Assembly: GCA_965602945.1 (NCBI GenBank)
Contig: CBFDBC010000044.1
Location: 1 to 20,751 of the forward strand
DNA from: JAUXEH01 sp965602945
GTDB lineage: Bacteria > Acidobacteriota > Aminicenantia > Aminicenantales > Aminicenantaceae
Length of the DNA stretch: 20,751 bases
Direction: 5' to 3'
Positions 7,320 to 15,286 of the stretch are shown one piece after another. Every line of letters starts with the position of its first letter. Within the stretch, counting starts at the first letter, position 1. Under the pieces are notes generated by a model. It saw nothing but the letters and a program-made list of their open reading frames with translations, did not search any database and was not told the origin of the DNA. A program made the position numbers and the translations under genes.

Positions 7320-7472
7320 TCAAGTCCCGGTCAAGTGCCGGATCAGAAATCCGGAGATCTTCTCCAGCATGATCTCAAAGTCCGCTTCCCGGGAATAGCG
7401 GTGGTCCGCCCCCTTTACGACCTCGAGCCTTCCCCGTTTATTTGGAACCTTTTTTGCCTCCCGTGCGTATAC
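7320..7472 (-). pseudogene. 3' remnant of an alpha/beta-hydrolase gene
   Basis: On the minus strand an open frame encodes 50 residues ending at a TGA at 7320-7322. It reads VYAREAKKVPNKRGRLEVV, then KGADHRYSREADFEIMLEKI, then SGFLIRHLTGT. This closely resembles the C-terminal end of alpha/beta-hydrolase fold proteins: the strand leading to GADHR would carry the catalytic histidine, followed by the last helix (FLIRHL). The frame meets a TAG at 7473-7475, and beyond it lies the PadR upstream region and coding sequence with no further hydrolase sequence. About four fifths of a normal hydrolase, including the nucleophile, is missing, so this is a decayed or truncated gene. Identification rests on recognised motifs in a short fragment. 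Confidence 0.6.
7338..7365 (+). repeat. Overlapping short hairpins within the hydrolase remnant
   Basis: CCGGAT (7338-7343) pairs with ATCCGG (7349-7354) across a 5-base loop. GGAGA (7353-7357) pairs with TCTCC (7361-7365) across TCT, and the two share GG at 7353-7354. CCGGAT also occurs directly at 7279-7284 and 7310-7315. There is no T-run, so this is not a convincing terminator. In 7273-7517 I otherwise see only the hydrolase remnant and the PadR upstream elements. Confidence 0.3.
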
Positions 7473-7483
7473 CTAAGTGATAA

Positions 7484-7500
7484 CTTTTATGACATAAAAG
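7484..7500 (+). promoter_or_regulatory. Candidate PadR operator (17-bp inverted repeat)
   Basis: CTTTTAT, a GAC spacer and ATAAAAG form a perfect 7+3+7 inverted repeat, ending 3 bp before the ribosome-binding site of the padR-family gene. PadR regulators commonly bind AT-rich palindromes and repress their own operons, so this is a plausible autoregulatory operator. No well-formed -35/-10 pair is visible around it. Confidence 0.5.
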
Positions 7501-7517
7501 AAATTGGAGGCAACCGC

Positions 7518-7844
7518 GTGACCAAATACCTGACCCGCAAGGAGGAGCTGATCCTGCTCACGGTCTTCCGGCTCGGAGATGCCGCCAGCCTGGTCAACGT
7601 CCGTGAACACCTGAAGCAGTCGACCGGGCACGGATGGTCCGTGGGCAACGTATATGTCCCGCTCGACCGCCTGAGCCGGATCGATCTCCTGGAAACTCGG
7701 ATCGGCGAGCCGACCGCCCGACGAGGCGGTAAGGCCGTGAAGTATTATCTCCTTACCACCCGGGGCCGGAGGGCCCTCGCCGACCTGAAGAGGGTTCATG
7801 ACACCCTTTGGGAAGGGCTGCCCGACCTGGCCCTGGAAGAGTGA
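7518..7844 (+). CDS. PadR-family transcriptional regulator
   Basis: From GTG 7518 the product has 108 residues, the usual size of a short PadR regulator. The winged helix-turn-helix is visible: LTRKEELILLTVFRLGDAAS, then GWSVGNVYVPLDRLSRIDLL as the recognition region, then RRGGKAVKYYLLTTRGRRAL as the wing. The C-terminal helix (LADLKRVHDTLW) should form the dimer. TTGGAGG at 7504-7510, 7 bp upstream, supports the GTG start; a longer frame open back to 7335 runs antisense through the hydrolase remnant and is unlikely to be translated. PadR genes paired with duplicated orphan permeases are a known acidobacterial arrangement (the ADOP/PadR pair). It probably represses this two-gene unit in response to a ligand that cannot be inferred. 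Confidence 0.9.
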   Translation: MTKYLTRKEELILLTVFRLGDAASLVNVREHLKQSTGHGWSVGNVYVPLDRLSRIDLLETRIGEPTARRGGKAVKYYLLTTRGRRALADLKRVHDTLWEGLPDLALEE

Positions 7845-7859
7845 GATCTTTCCAGAGAG

Positions 7860-10490
7860 ATGAACCACACATTTCGACAACCACCGTGTGTCCCCCGCTG
7901 GATCCTGGGGCGGTTCCTGCCCGAATACGATCGCCCCTTCCTGGGAGGCGACTTCGACGAGATCTACAACAGCGTGTATAAAGAGCGGGGACGCCTGGCG
8001 GCCGATGCCTGGTACTGGCGGCAGCTGCTGAGCTCGCTGCCCCGGATCCTCGCCCATCCCCTTTTATGGAGTCTGATCATGTTTCAAAATTACCTGAAGA
8101 CAACACTGAGGAACCTCAAAAAACACAAGGGTTACTCTTCTCTCAACCTTGCCGGCCTGTCCGTGGGCATGGCCTGCTTCATCCTCATCCTGCTGTTCAT
8201 CCAATATGAGTTCCGGTATGAAAAGCATCATGTGAACGCACAGCGCATCTACCGCATCAACGTGGAGCAGGACCTGGGGGACCGCGTGTTCCGGGCCCGG
8301 TCCTCACCCGTCCCGCTCTCCGAGACTCTCGCCCGGGAACTCCCGGAAGTGGAGGAATTCACCCGGTTCTACTCCCCGGGTCGTGCCCTGGTTTCCCAGG
8401 GGGAACACAGCTTTTACGAGGACGAATTCGTCTTTGTCGATCCTGGGGTGCTCAGGATGTTCACCTTCCCCATGGTGTCAGGGGACCCGGAAAGAGCCCT
8501 CAACGACGCCCTCTCCGCCGTGATCACCGAGGAGATAGCGGAAAAATACTTCGGGAAAGAAGACCCCATGGGGAGGACGCTTACGGTTGATTTCGGGGAA
8601 ACGTTCGATGTCACCGTGACAGGGATCATCAAAAATCATCCCCCTACCACCAACCTCATGCCGGACATCCTGCTCTCCTTCGTGACCATCGGGGAACTGA
8701 TGCCAAACGCCAACAGCTTCCTCCAGAACTGGATCAGCCAGCAGATCCTTTCCTACGTCATGCTCCCGGAGAAGCATTCCATCCCTGAGATCGAATCAAA
8801 GATCATGGGGGTTTTCAGCCGCCATGTCCGCGAGGATGACCACAGGGTACTCAAGCTGGAGCAGCTGGCCAGGTCTCACCTCTATTCCGAGGCCGACGAC
8901 ACCGGGGACATCCGCACGCTGTACATCTTCCTGGCCTGCGGAATCCTGGTCCTTGTCACCGCCTGCATAAACTTCATGAACCTGTCCACCGCGCGCTCCA
9001 CCAACCGCGCCAAGGAGGTCGGCCTGCGCAAGGTGGTGGGTGCTGCCCGGCAGCAGCTTATTCGCCAGTTCATGGGGGAGAGTGTGATCTATGCCGGCCT
9101 GGCACTGGTGCTGGCCCTGGCGCTCGTCCTTCCCGGCATCCCGCTCCTCAACCGTCTCACAGGCCAGTTCGTCGCCTTCGCCGACCTCGGCAGCCTTCCC
9201 ACCATCCTGCTCCTCCTGGGCATCACGGCCCTGACCGGGATCGTCTCGGGGAGCTATCCGGCCCTGCTGCTGTCAGGGATGCGGCCGTCCACCGTCTTGA
9301 AGGGGGGCCGGGCGGCGGGAACAAGGGGAGCGCTCTTTCGCAAGATACTGGTCGTGGCCCAGTTCGGTATCTCCATCATCCTGATCATCTGCACCATGAT
9401 CTTCGGGCGTCAGCTTCACTACATCCACAGCAAGGACCTGGGATTCCAGAAGGACCGGATCGTTGTTATCCGGGGCCAGACCGCAGAGGCGGCACGCAAC
9501 CTCGAGCCGCTCAGGGCCGCTCTCATCGAGAATCCCCGCATCGGCGGCGTGTCCGGATCCCTGCAGCTCCCCAGCTCGATCGGCATGTACAACAACGTGA
9601 CCTGGGAAGGAGCGACCCAGGATGAAATGGTTGAGATCATGCACAACCGGGTGGATTATGAATTCCTGGACACCTATGAGATCGAGCTCCTGGCGGGCCG
9701 CAATTTTTCCCCCGAATTCCCCACAGATGCCCGGGGAGCCGGGACCCCCCAAGCCCCAAGGTCCATCCTCCTCAACCAGGAGGCGGTCCGGAGGTTCGGC
9801 TGGACCGATCCGGTGGGCAAGAACGTCATCCAGGTCTATGGACAACAGAAGATCACCTATTCGGTCATCGGGGTCATCCAGGATTTCCATTTCTCCTCCC
9901 TCCGCAACCCGATCCGCCCCATGAACCTGTTCCTGAGCACGACCAACAACCGGAACATCTCCGTCAAGCTGCAGACCGAGGACATTCCCGGGACCCTGGC
10001 ATTCATCGAGAGCACCTGGAAACGCCTGTACCCCCAGGTGCCTTTCGAACACTTCTTCCTCGACAGCGTGTTCGCGCGGCGCTACCGCTCGGAAGATAAT
10101 CAGAGACGGCTGTTCGGCTACCTGAGCGGCCTGGCCGTGTTCATCGCATGCCTGGGGCTCTTCGGGCTGGCCGCCTATGCCGCCGAGCAGCGCACCAAGG
10201 AGATCGGCATCCGCAAGGTCCTGGGCGCCTCCCCGTCGGGGATCGTCATGCTCCTTTCCAGGGAGTTCACCCGATGGGTGCTGGCGGCCAACCTGCTGGC
10301 CTGGCCCGTGGCTTACTGGGCCATGGACCGCTGGCTGCAGGGTTTCGCCTACCGCATCCCCCTGCTGCCGCAGATCGGATGGTTCCTGCTGGCCGCGGTG
10401 CTGTCCATGCTGATCGCATGGCTGACCGTGGGCTTCCAGGCCGTCAGGGCCGCACTCGCCAACCCGATCAAGTCCCTGCGCTACGAGTAA
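7860..10490 (+). CDS. FtsX/MacB-type duplicated ABC permease with N-terminal prefix domain
   Basis: The 876-residue protein has a soluble N-terminal module (about 1-72: RWILGRFLPEYDRPFLGGDF, then YWRQLL) of the permease-prefix type. TM1 (about 97-117) and a MacB-like periplasmic domain follow. The first FtsX core is at about 350-480, containing NFMNLSTARSTNRAKEVGLR. A second TM and periplasmic domain begin near 491, and a second FtsX core runs from 748 (KEIGIRKVLGAS) to the terminal PIKSLRYE. Two such halves in one chain could form a complete permease core. Known relatives act with a separate ATPase on lipids, peptides or antibiotics; none is encoded nearby. It starts 15 bp after padR with only AGAGAG adjacent to the ATG, so translation may be coupled. 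A second possible start, ATG 8079, would give the version without the prefix. Confidence 0.88.
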   Translation: MNHTFRQPPCVPRWILGRFLPEYDRPFLGGDFDEIYNSVYKERGRLAADAWYWRQLLSSLPRILAHPLLWSLIMFQNYLKTTLRNLKKHKGYSSLNLAGLSVGMACFILILLFIQYEFRYEKHHVNAQRIYRINVEQDLGDRVFRARSSPVPLSETLARELPEVEEFTRFYSPGRALVSQGEHSFYEDEFVFVDPGVLRMFTFPMVSGDPERALNDALSAVITEEIAEKYFGKEDPMGRTLTVDFGETFDVTVTGIIKNHPPTTNLMPDILLSFVTIGELMPNANSFLQNWISQQILSYVMLPEKHSIPEIESKIMGVFSRHVREDDHRVLKLEQLARSHLYSEADDTGDIRTLYIFLACGILVLVTACINFMNLSTARSTNRAKEVGLRKVVGAARQQLIRQFMGESVIYAGLALVLALALVLPGIPLLNRLTGQFVAFADLGSLPTILLLLGITALTGIVSGSYPALLLSGMRPSTVLKGGRAAGTRGALFRKILVVAQFGISIILIICTMIFGRQLHYIHSKDLGFQKDRIVVIRGQTAEAARNLEPLRAALIENPRIGGVSGSLQLPSSIGMYNNVTWEGATQDEMVEIMHNRVDYEFLDTYEIELLAGRNFSPEFPTDARGAGTPQAPRSILLNQEAVRRFGWTDPVGKNVIQVYGQQKITYSVIGVIQDFHFSSLRNPIRPMNLFLSTTNNRNISVKLQTEDIPGTLAFIESTWKRLYPQVPFEHFFLDSVFARRYRSEDNQRRLFGYLSGLAVFIACLGLFGLAAYAAEQRTKEIGIRKVLGASPSGIVMLLSREFTRWVLAANLLAWPVAYWAMDRWLQGFAYRIPLLPQIGWFLLAAVLSMLIAWLTVGFQAVRAALANPIKSLRYE

Positions 10491-10519
10491 CCGGGCCTGA
10501 CTCTTCAGCCTAGTTCCCG

Positions 10520-10548
10520 TTTCCCAAATCCGCGTATTCCCGTATAAT
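10520..10548 (+). promoter_or_regulatory. Candidate lhr promoter with consensus TATAAT
   Basis: A perfect TATAAT at 10543-10548 (context CCCGTATAATGG) lies 20 bp before the GTG start of the helicase gene. The -35 position at 17-bp spacing reads TTTCCC (10520-10525), a poor match. Predicted transcription start is about 10555, giving a leader of about 14 nt. Confidence 0.45.
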
Positions 10549-10568
10549 GGCGGGCACGGAAGACGACC

Positions 10569-13500
10569 GTGCACGCAAAAAACCCGGCTCTGAACCTTTT
10601 CGATCCCCTGATCTCCCACTGGTTTGCCCGGGAGATCGGCCCTCCCACGGACATCCAGCAGAAGGCCTGGCCCCACATCTCGGCCGGCGAGCACGTGCTG
10701 ATCAGCGCCCCCACCGGGAGCGGCAAGACCCTGACGGCCTTCCTGTGGGCCATAAACCAGCTGGTGACCGGGGTTTGGGAAAAAGACCAAACACACGTCC
10801 TCTATGTCTCGCCGCTCAAGGCACTGAACACCGACATCCGACACAACCTGCTCCACCCCCTCTCGGCCCTCGGGCAGGTGTTCGAAGAGCAGGGTCGCCC
10901 CTTCCCACAGGTCCGGGTTCAGACGCGGAGCGGGGACACTCCCCAGGCCGACCGGCGCCGCATGCTGCGCCACGCCCCGGAGATCCTCATAACGACACCG
11001 GAGAGCCTCAACCTCCTGCTCAGTTCTCAGGGAGGACGGAGCATCCTCGGAACCCTGTCGACCGTTATCCTGGACGAGATCCACACCGTGGTGAATTCCA
11101 AGCGGGGTGTCCACCTGATCACCGCGGTGGACCGCCTGGTCCCCTTGAGCGGAGAGTTCCAGCGCATCGCCATCTCCGCCACGGTCAAACCCATGCCCAT
11201 CGTGGCGGAGTTCATCGGAGGCCTGAGCATGGAGGGAGAGGCTCACAGCCCGTCCTATGTGCCGCGTGATGTGACATTGATCCGGTCGGATGCGCCCAAG
11301 GCCTACAGCTTGAGCGTCCGATTCCCGGAGGAAAGCTCGGAGCCGCAGTATTCGGAGACATTCTGGAAGCCCCTGGTGCGTGAGTTCCGGGACATCATCA
11401 AGAAAAACCGCTCGACCCTCTTTTTCGCCAGGAGCCGGCGCCTCAGCGAGAGCGTCACGCTCAAGATCAACTCCGCCTCGGAGAGGCCCATAGCATATGC
11501 TCATCACGGCTCCCTGGCGAGGGAGCTGCGGCTGGAGGTGGAGAACAAGCTCAAATCCGGCGGCCTCAAGGCCATCGTGGCCACCAACTCCCTGGAGCTG
11601 GGCATCGACATCGGGGCTCTGGACGAGGTGGTCCTGATCCAGTCCCCTCCCTCGGTCTCTTCGGCCGTGCAGCGGGTGGGCCGGGCCGGGCACCGCGTGG
11701 GGGAAACCAGCCGGGGGACCTTCTACCCCACCTTCGACCAGGATTACGTGGTATCGGCCGTGCTCGCCCGGGCCGTGCTGGAAGGGGACATCGAGGAGGT
11801 CCGCCCCGTGGAAGGAGCTTTGGATGTCCTGGCTCAGGTCATCATCTCCATGACAGGTACCGCCACATGGGACATCGACTCTCTCTTCGCCCGGATCCGC
11901 ACCAGCTGGCCCTACCGCAGCCTCAGCAGGGAACAGTTCGACCTGGTCCTCGACATGCTGGCCGGCCGTTATGCCGACACCCGCATCCGGGAGCTGAAAC
12001 CGCGGCTCTCCATCGACAGGCTGGACAACACCGCGGCCGCCCGTAAGGGAGCCCTGCTGCAGCTCTACATCTCAGGAGGGACCATCCCGGACCGGGGCTA
12101 CTACCATCTCAGGCACGAAGAGACGGGTGCCCTGATCGGCGAGCTCGATGAGGAGTTTGTGTGGGAGGCGACGGTGGGCCAGGCCTTCACCTTCGGCACC
12201 CAACACTGGAAGATCCGGCGCATAACACACAACGACGTTCTGGTGACCCAGGCGCAGCCCAAGACACTCGAGACCCCGTTCTGGAAGGCTGAGGCCTTCA
12301 ACCGGGATTCCCACCTTTCCCGGAAGATCGGCGGATTCCTGGAGGAAGCGGACGCGCGTCTGGACGAGCCGGTCTGGCAGCGGGAGCTGCAGACCGAGTA
12401 CCGCCTCGACCCGACGGCGGCCGTACACATCCTCGAGTACCTGAAGAAACAGAAACAGGAGACCGGGAGCCCGCTCCCCCACCGGCATCACGTGTTGATC
12501 GAACACATCCAGACTGGTCCGGGAGGCGTGCCCGGCAATCAGGTCGTGATACACACCTTCTGGGGAGGGCGGGTGAACCGGCCCTTCGCGCTGGCCCTGG
12601 ACGCCGCCTGGGAGGAGCAGCACGGGCAGAGGCTCGAGATCTTCCCCGGGGATGACAGCATCGCCCTCCAGCTCCCGGATGCGGCCGGGGTGGAAGAACT
12701 CTTCGGTCTTGTCACTCCAGAAAATCTGGAGTCCTATCTCAGGAAGCGGCTGGAAAGCTCGGGATTCTTCGGGGCCCGGTTCCGCGAGAATGCCGGCCGG
12801 GCCCTGCTGATCACCAAGCGCAGACTCAACGAACGCATGCCCCTGTGGATGAACCGGCTGCGCTCTCAAAAGCTCCTGCAGTCGGTGATGAAGAGCACGG
12901 ACTTCCCGATCCTGCTGGAGACCTGGCGCACATGCCTGCAGGACGAGTTCGACCTGGAAGCACTCCGGACCGTGCTCCGTGAGGTCGAGGCCGGCACCAT
13001 CCGGATCGGCGAATGCACGACCTCCCACCCCAGTCCCATGGCACGGGGGCTCACCTGGGCGCAGATCAACCGGTATATGTACTCGGGAGACGAGCTCAGC
13101 TCGGACAGGGCCTCCCGGCTGCGGTCGGACCTGCTGCGGGAGGTGGTGTTCAGCCCGGGCTTGAGGCCCCAAGTCCCGGAACAGATCATCCGGGAGTTCG
13201 AGGCCAAACGGCAGCGCACACACCCCGGCTACGCCCCCTCCTCCGCCAGGGAAGTGGTGGACTGGGTCAAGGAACGGGTCCTCCTGCCGCGGCCGGAGTG
13301 GGACGCGCTGAAGGAAGCCATGAGCCGGGACAACATGGGGGACGAAGAATCCCGCATCGAGGAGTTCCTGGAGGAGGCCGGGACCAAGCTGATAGAGATG
13401 AAAATCCCGGAATCCGACTCTCCGCTGGTGTCTGCACTGGAGAGGCTCCCGGACATACTGAACAGCCTGTATGCCGGCGGTGAGATCACATGGGCCCCGC

Positions 13501-15101
13501 TCGCTCCTCAGGAAACATCCCCTATCCGACACAGCGAAGGACCTGAAGGCAAGGACCCGGTTTCAGGGGACGAAAGGGAAGTTCTCTTCACCTCCCTCCT
13601 GGGCGAATGGCTTCAGTTCTACGGGCCCCTCACCCCGGAGGAGATCGCCGGGCGTTTGGGTCTGGGAACGGGCCGCCTGCAGCTCGCCCTGGAGGATCTC
13701 AAAGACTCGGAGGTCCTGATCACAGGACGGCTCTCCGAGGGCAGCCGGATTGAATCTGTGTGTGATGCCGAAAACTTCGAGATCCTGCTGCGTTTGGCCC
13801 GGGCAGCCGCCGCACCTCAAGTCAAACCCAGGGATATCGGGGAGCTGCAGCCATTCCTGGCCAGGATCCAGGGGTTGACACCAGCGGAAGAAACGGACGG
13901 GCTGTCCCTCGCCCTGGAGCGCCTGGTGGGTTATCCGCTCCCCGCGGTTCTGTGGGAGGCGGAGGTCTTCCCGGCGCGTGTTCCGGATTACTCCGTGGAC
14001 CGGCTGGATGCCGCACTGCGGAGGGGCAGCCTGCGCTGGCAGGGAGATCACGAACATCGTATCCGCTTCTTTTTCGAAGAAGATGCGGAGATCCTCCCAC
14101 CCATCGTAGCCCAGGAGGCGGACGGGGAAGGCGGATCAGAGGAGGAAGGGCACCCGGCCGTGACATCGTTGTTTTCAGACCCAGCCGCGCGTTACGATTT
14201 CTCCGCTTTGCTGTCCACAGCCGGCAACGATGTCCCGCTCCTGGAGGAACTTCTCTGGCAGGGCGTCTGGCGGGGCCATGTCAGCAACGACACCTTCAGT
14301 GCCCTGCGCCGCGGGCTTCAGAACCGCTTCCGTGTGGCGGAAGCCGTAGAAAAACAGCGGCGGGCTATCCGCGCGCACGGACACAGGGAGCAGCGGCTTC
14401 ACCTATCCCGCTGGAAAGAGACACAGGCCTATCCCGGGAACTGGTTCCTGCTGCCTTCACATCCGGCAGGAGCGGATGACGCGGATCTCATCGAGCGGGA
14501 GGAGCGGCACAAGGACCGCGCCCGGATCCTGCTCGACCGCTACGGGATTCTCTTCCGGGAGATCCTCTTCCGGGAGGCGCCCCTTTTCCGCTGGCCGGAC
14601 GTGTTCCGGACCCTGCGGCTGATGGAGCTGTCGGGGGAAGTCCTGTCCGGCCTGTTCTACCTGGGCGTTCCCGGCCCCCAGTTCATGTCCCACGCGGCCT
14701 TCCGAATGTTCCAGCAGGAATCACCGGATGAGACGGTCTACTGGCTTAACGCCCAGGATCCCGCCTCCCTGTGCGGGGTGCCTCTGGAGGCGCTGCGGGG
14801 TTCGCTGCCCAAGCGCATCGAGGGCAACCATGTGGTCTTCCGGGGAAAAGATGTGGTCCTGATCTCGCAGCGGAAGGGAGGACAGCTGACGTTCCGGGTC
14901 CCCTCGGACGACCCCAGGCTGGACGAGTACATGAGTGTCCTGCGGCACCTTCTACACCGGGATTACTCCCCACGTCGCCGGCTCATCGTGAAGACCATCA
15001 ACGACACACCAGCGCCGCAGAGCCCGTATCTGCCCGCCCTGAAGAAAATATTCGATATCGTGGCTGACATCAAACACGTTTCCCTGTACAGGAAGCCCTA
15101 G
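10569..15101 (+). CDS. lhr: Full-length Lhr-type superfamily 2 DNA helicase
   Basis: The 1510-residue length matches full-length bacterial Lhr (E. coli about 1540). The motifs appear in order: Q-like PTDIQQKAWPHI (26-37), Walker A APTGSGKT (47-54), TPESL (143-147), DEIH (169-172), SAT (203-205), VATNSLELGIDIG (337-349) and QRVGRAGHR (368-376). The Lhr core with its winged-helix and domain 4 follows, then a long C-terminal extension of about 650 residues made of repeated helical or winged-helix segments, as in full-length Lhr. Lhr proteins translocate 3'-5' on single-stranded DNA, unwind DNA or RNA:DNA hybrids, and are linked to DNA repair; the E. coli C-terminal region has been tied to uracil-DNA glycosylase activity, which I cannot verify here. 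GGAAG 6 bp upstream supports the GTG start; an in-frame ATG near the start is lacking. It is probably monocistronic. Confidence 0.95.
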   Translation: MHAKNPALNLFDPLISHWFAREIGPPTDIQQKAWPHISAGEHVLISAPTGSGKTLTAFLWAINQLVTGVWEKDQTHVLYVSPLKALNTDIRHNLLHPLSALGQVFEEQGRPFPQVRVQTRSGDTPQADRRRMLRHAPEILITTPESLNLLLSSQGGRSILGTLSTVILDEIHTVVNSKRGVHLITAVDRLVPLSGEFQRIAISATVKPMPIVAEFIGGLSMEGEAHSPSYVPRDVTLIRSDAPKAYSLSVRFPEESSEPQYSETFWKPLVREFRDIIKKNRSTLFFARSRRLSESVTLKINSASERPIAYAHHGSLARELRLEVENKLKSGGLKAIVATNSLELGIDIGALDEVVLIQSPPSVSSAVQRVGRAGHRVGETSRGTFYPTFDQDYVVSAVLARAVLEGDIEEVRPVEGALDVLAQVIISMTGTATWDIDSLFARIRTSWPYRSLSREQFDLVLDMLAGRYADTRIRELKPRLSIDRLDNTAAARKGALLQLYISGGTIPDRGYYHLRHEETGALIGELDEEFVWEATVGQAFTFGTQHWKIRRITHNDVLVTQAQPKTLETPFWKAEAFNRDSHLSRKIGGFLEEADARLDEPVWQRELQTEYRLDPTAAVHILEYLKKQKQETGSPLPHRHHVLIEHIQTGPGGVPGNQVVIHTFWGGRVNRPFALALDAAWEEQHGQRLEIFPGDDSIALQLPDAAGVEELFGLVTPENLESYLRKRLESSGFFGARFRENAGRALLITKRRLNERMPLWMNRLRSQKLLQSVMKSTDFPILLETWRTCLQDEFDLEALRTVLREVEAGTIRIGECTTSHPSPMARGLTWAQINRYMYSGDELSSDRASRLRSDLLREVVFSPGLRPQVPEQIIREFEAKRQRTHPGYAPSSAREVVDWVKERVLLPRPEWDALKEAMSRDNMGDEESRIEEFLEEAGTKLIEMKIPESDSPLVSALERLPDILNSLYAGGEITWAPLAPQETSPIRHSEGPEGKDPVSGDEREVLFTSLLGEWLQFYGPLTPEEIAGRLGLGTGRLQLALEDLKDSEVLITGRLSEGSRIESVCDAENFEILLRLARAAAAPQVKPRDIGELQPFLARIQGLTPAEETDGLSLALERLVGYPLPAVLWEAEVFPARVPDYSVDRLDAALRRGSLRWQGDHEHRIRFFFEEDAEILPPIVAQEADGEGGSEEEGHPAVTSLFSDPAARYDFSALLSTAGNDVPLLEELLWQGVWRGHVSNDTFSALRRGLQNRFRVAEAVEKQRRAIRAHGHREQRLHLSRWKETQAYPGNWFLLPSHPAGADDADLIEREERHKDRARILLDRYGILFREILFREAPLFRWPDVFRTLRLMELSGEVLSGLFYLGVPGPQFMSHAAFRMFQQESPDETVYWLNAQDPASLCGVPLEALRGSLPKRIEGNHVVFRGKDVVLISQRKGGQLTFRVPSDDPRLDEYMSVLRHLLHRDYSPRRRLIVKTINDTPAPQSPYLPALKKIFDIVADIKHVSLYRKP

Positions 15102-15122
15102 GAAGAACGACACAAAAAGATA

Positions 15123-15144
15123 CCGGGAACAATCCTGGAGTTTT
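15123..15144 (+). terminator. Weak candidate terminator after lhr
   Basis: CCGGG (15123-15127) and CCTGG (15134-15138) form a 5-bp stem with one G-T pair and a 6-base loop, followed by AG and four T residues. The stem is short and the T-run poor. It overlaps the candidate promoter for the adaptor operon. Confidence 0.25.
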
Positions 15145-15154
15145 AGCGTATAAT
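15126..15154 (+). promoter_or_regulatory. Candidate promoter P1 for the adaptor/permease operon
   Basis: TATAAT at 15149-15154 in the context GCGTATAATA is a consensus -10. GGAACA at 15126-15131, 17 bp upstream, matches only the ACA half of a -35. It would transcribe the 12-codon frame at 15172 and the adaptor gene. A second, weaker -10-like TAGAAT lies at 15232-15237, nearer the adaptor, in a context (TAGAATAAA) resembling the one at 39-47. Confidence 0.4.
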
Positions 15155-15171
15155 ACATAGAGAGGAGACGT

Positions 15172-15210
15172 ATGCCGCGGGACCTTTCCCAAAATCTGTC
15201 GATTATGTGA
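15172..15210 (+). CDS. Possible 12-residue leader peptide
   Basis: ATG at 15172 opens a 12-codon frame (MPRDLSQNLSIM) closed by TGA at 15208-15210. GAGGAG at 15162-15167 lies 4 bp upstream and TATAAT at 15149-15154 lies 17 bp before the ATG, so transcription and translation signals are both in place. The peptide has no obvious run of regulatory codons. An ACCC/GGGT hairpin (15247-15256) lies between it and the adaptor start. Such short frames arise by chance, so this is a candidate only. Confidence 0.25.
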   Translation: MPRDLSQNLSIM

Positions 15211-15286
15211 ATAAACCCGGGGGGACCGTTGTAGAATAAAGGGGAACCCAAGGGTCTTTCCTCAAATTGGATTCGGAGGATCTTCC

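Noticed and set aside
9273..11693. 806-codon open frame on the minus strand across the permease and lhr genes
   Set aside because: It runs antisense to two well-supported genes and spans the gap between them. Its translation has no recognisable domain and reads as GC-rich antisense composition.
12072..13532. 486-codon minus-strand frame inside lhr
   Set aside because: Antisense to conserved helicase coding sequence, with no ribosome-binding site or family motif.
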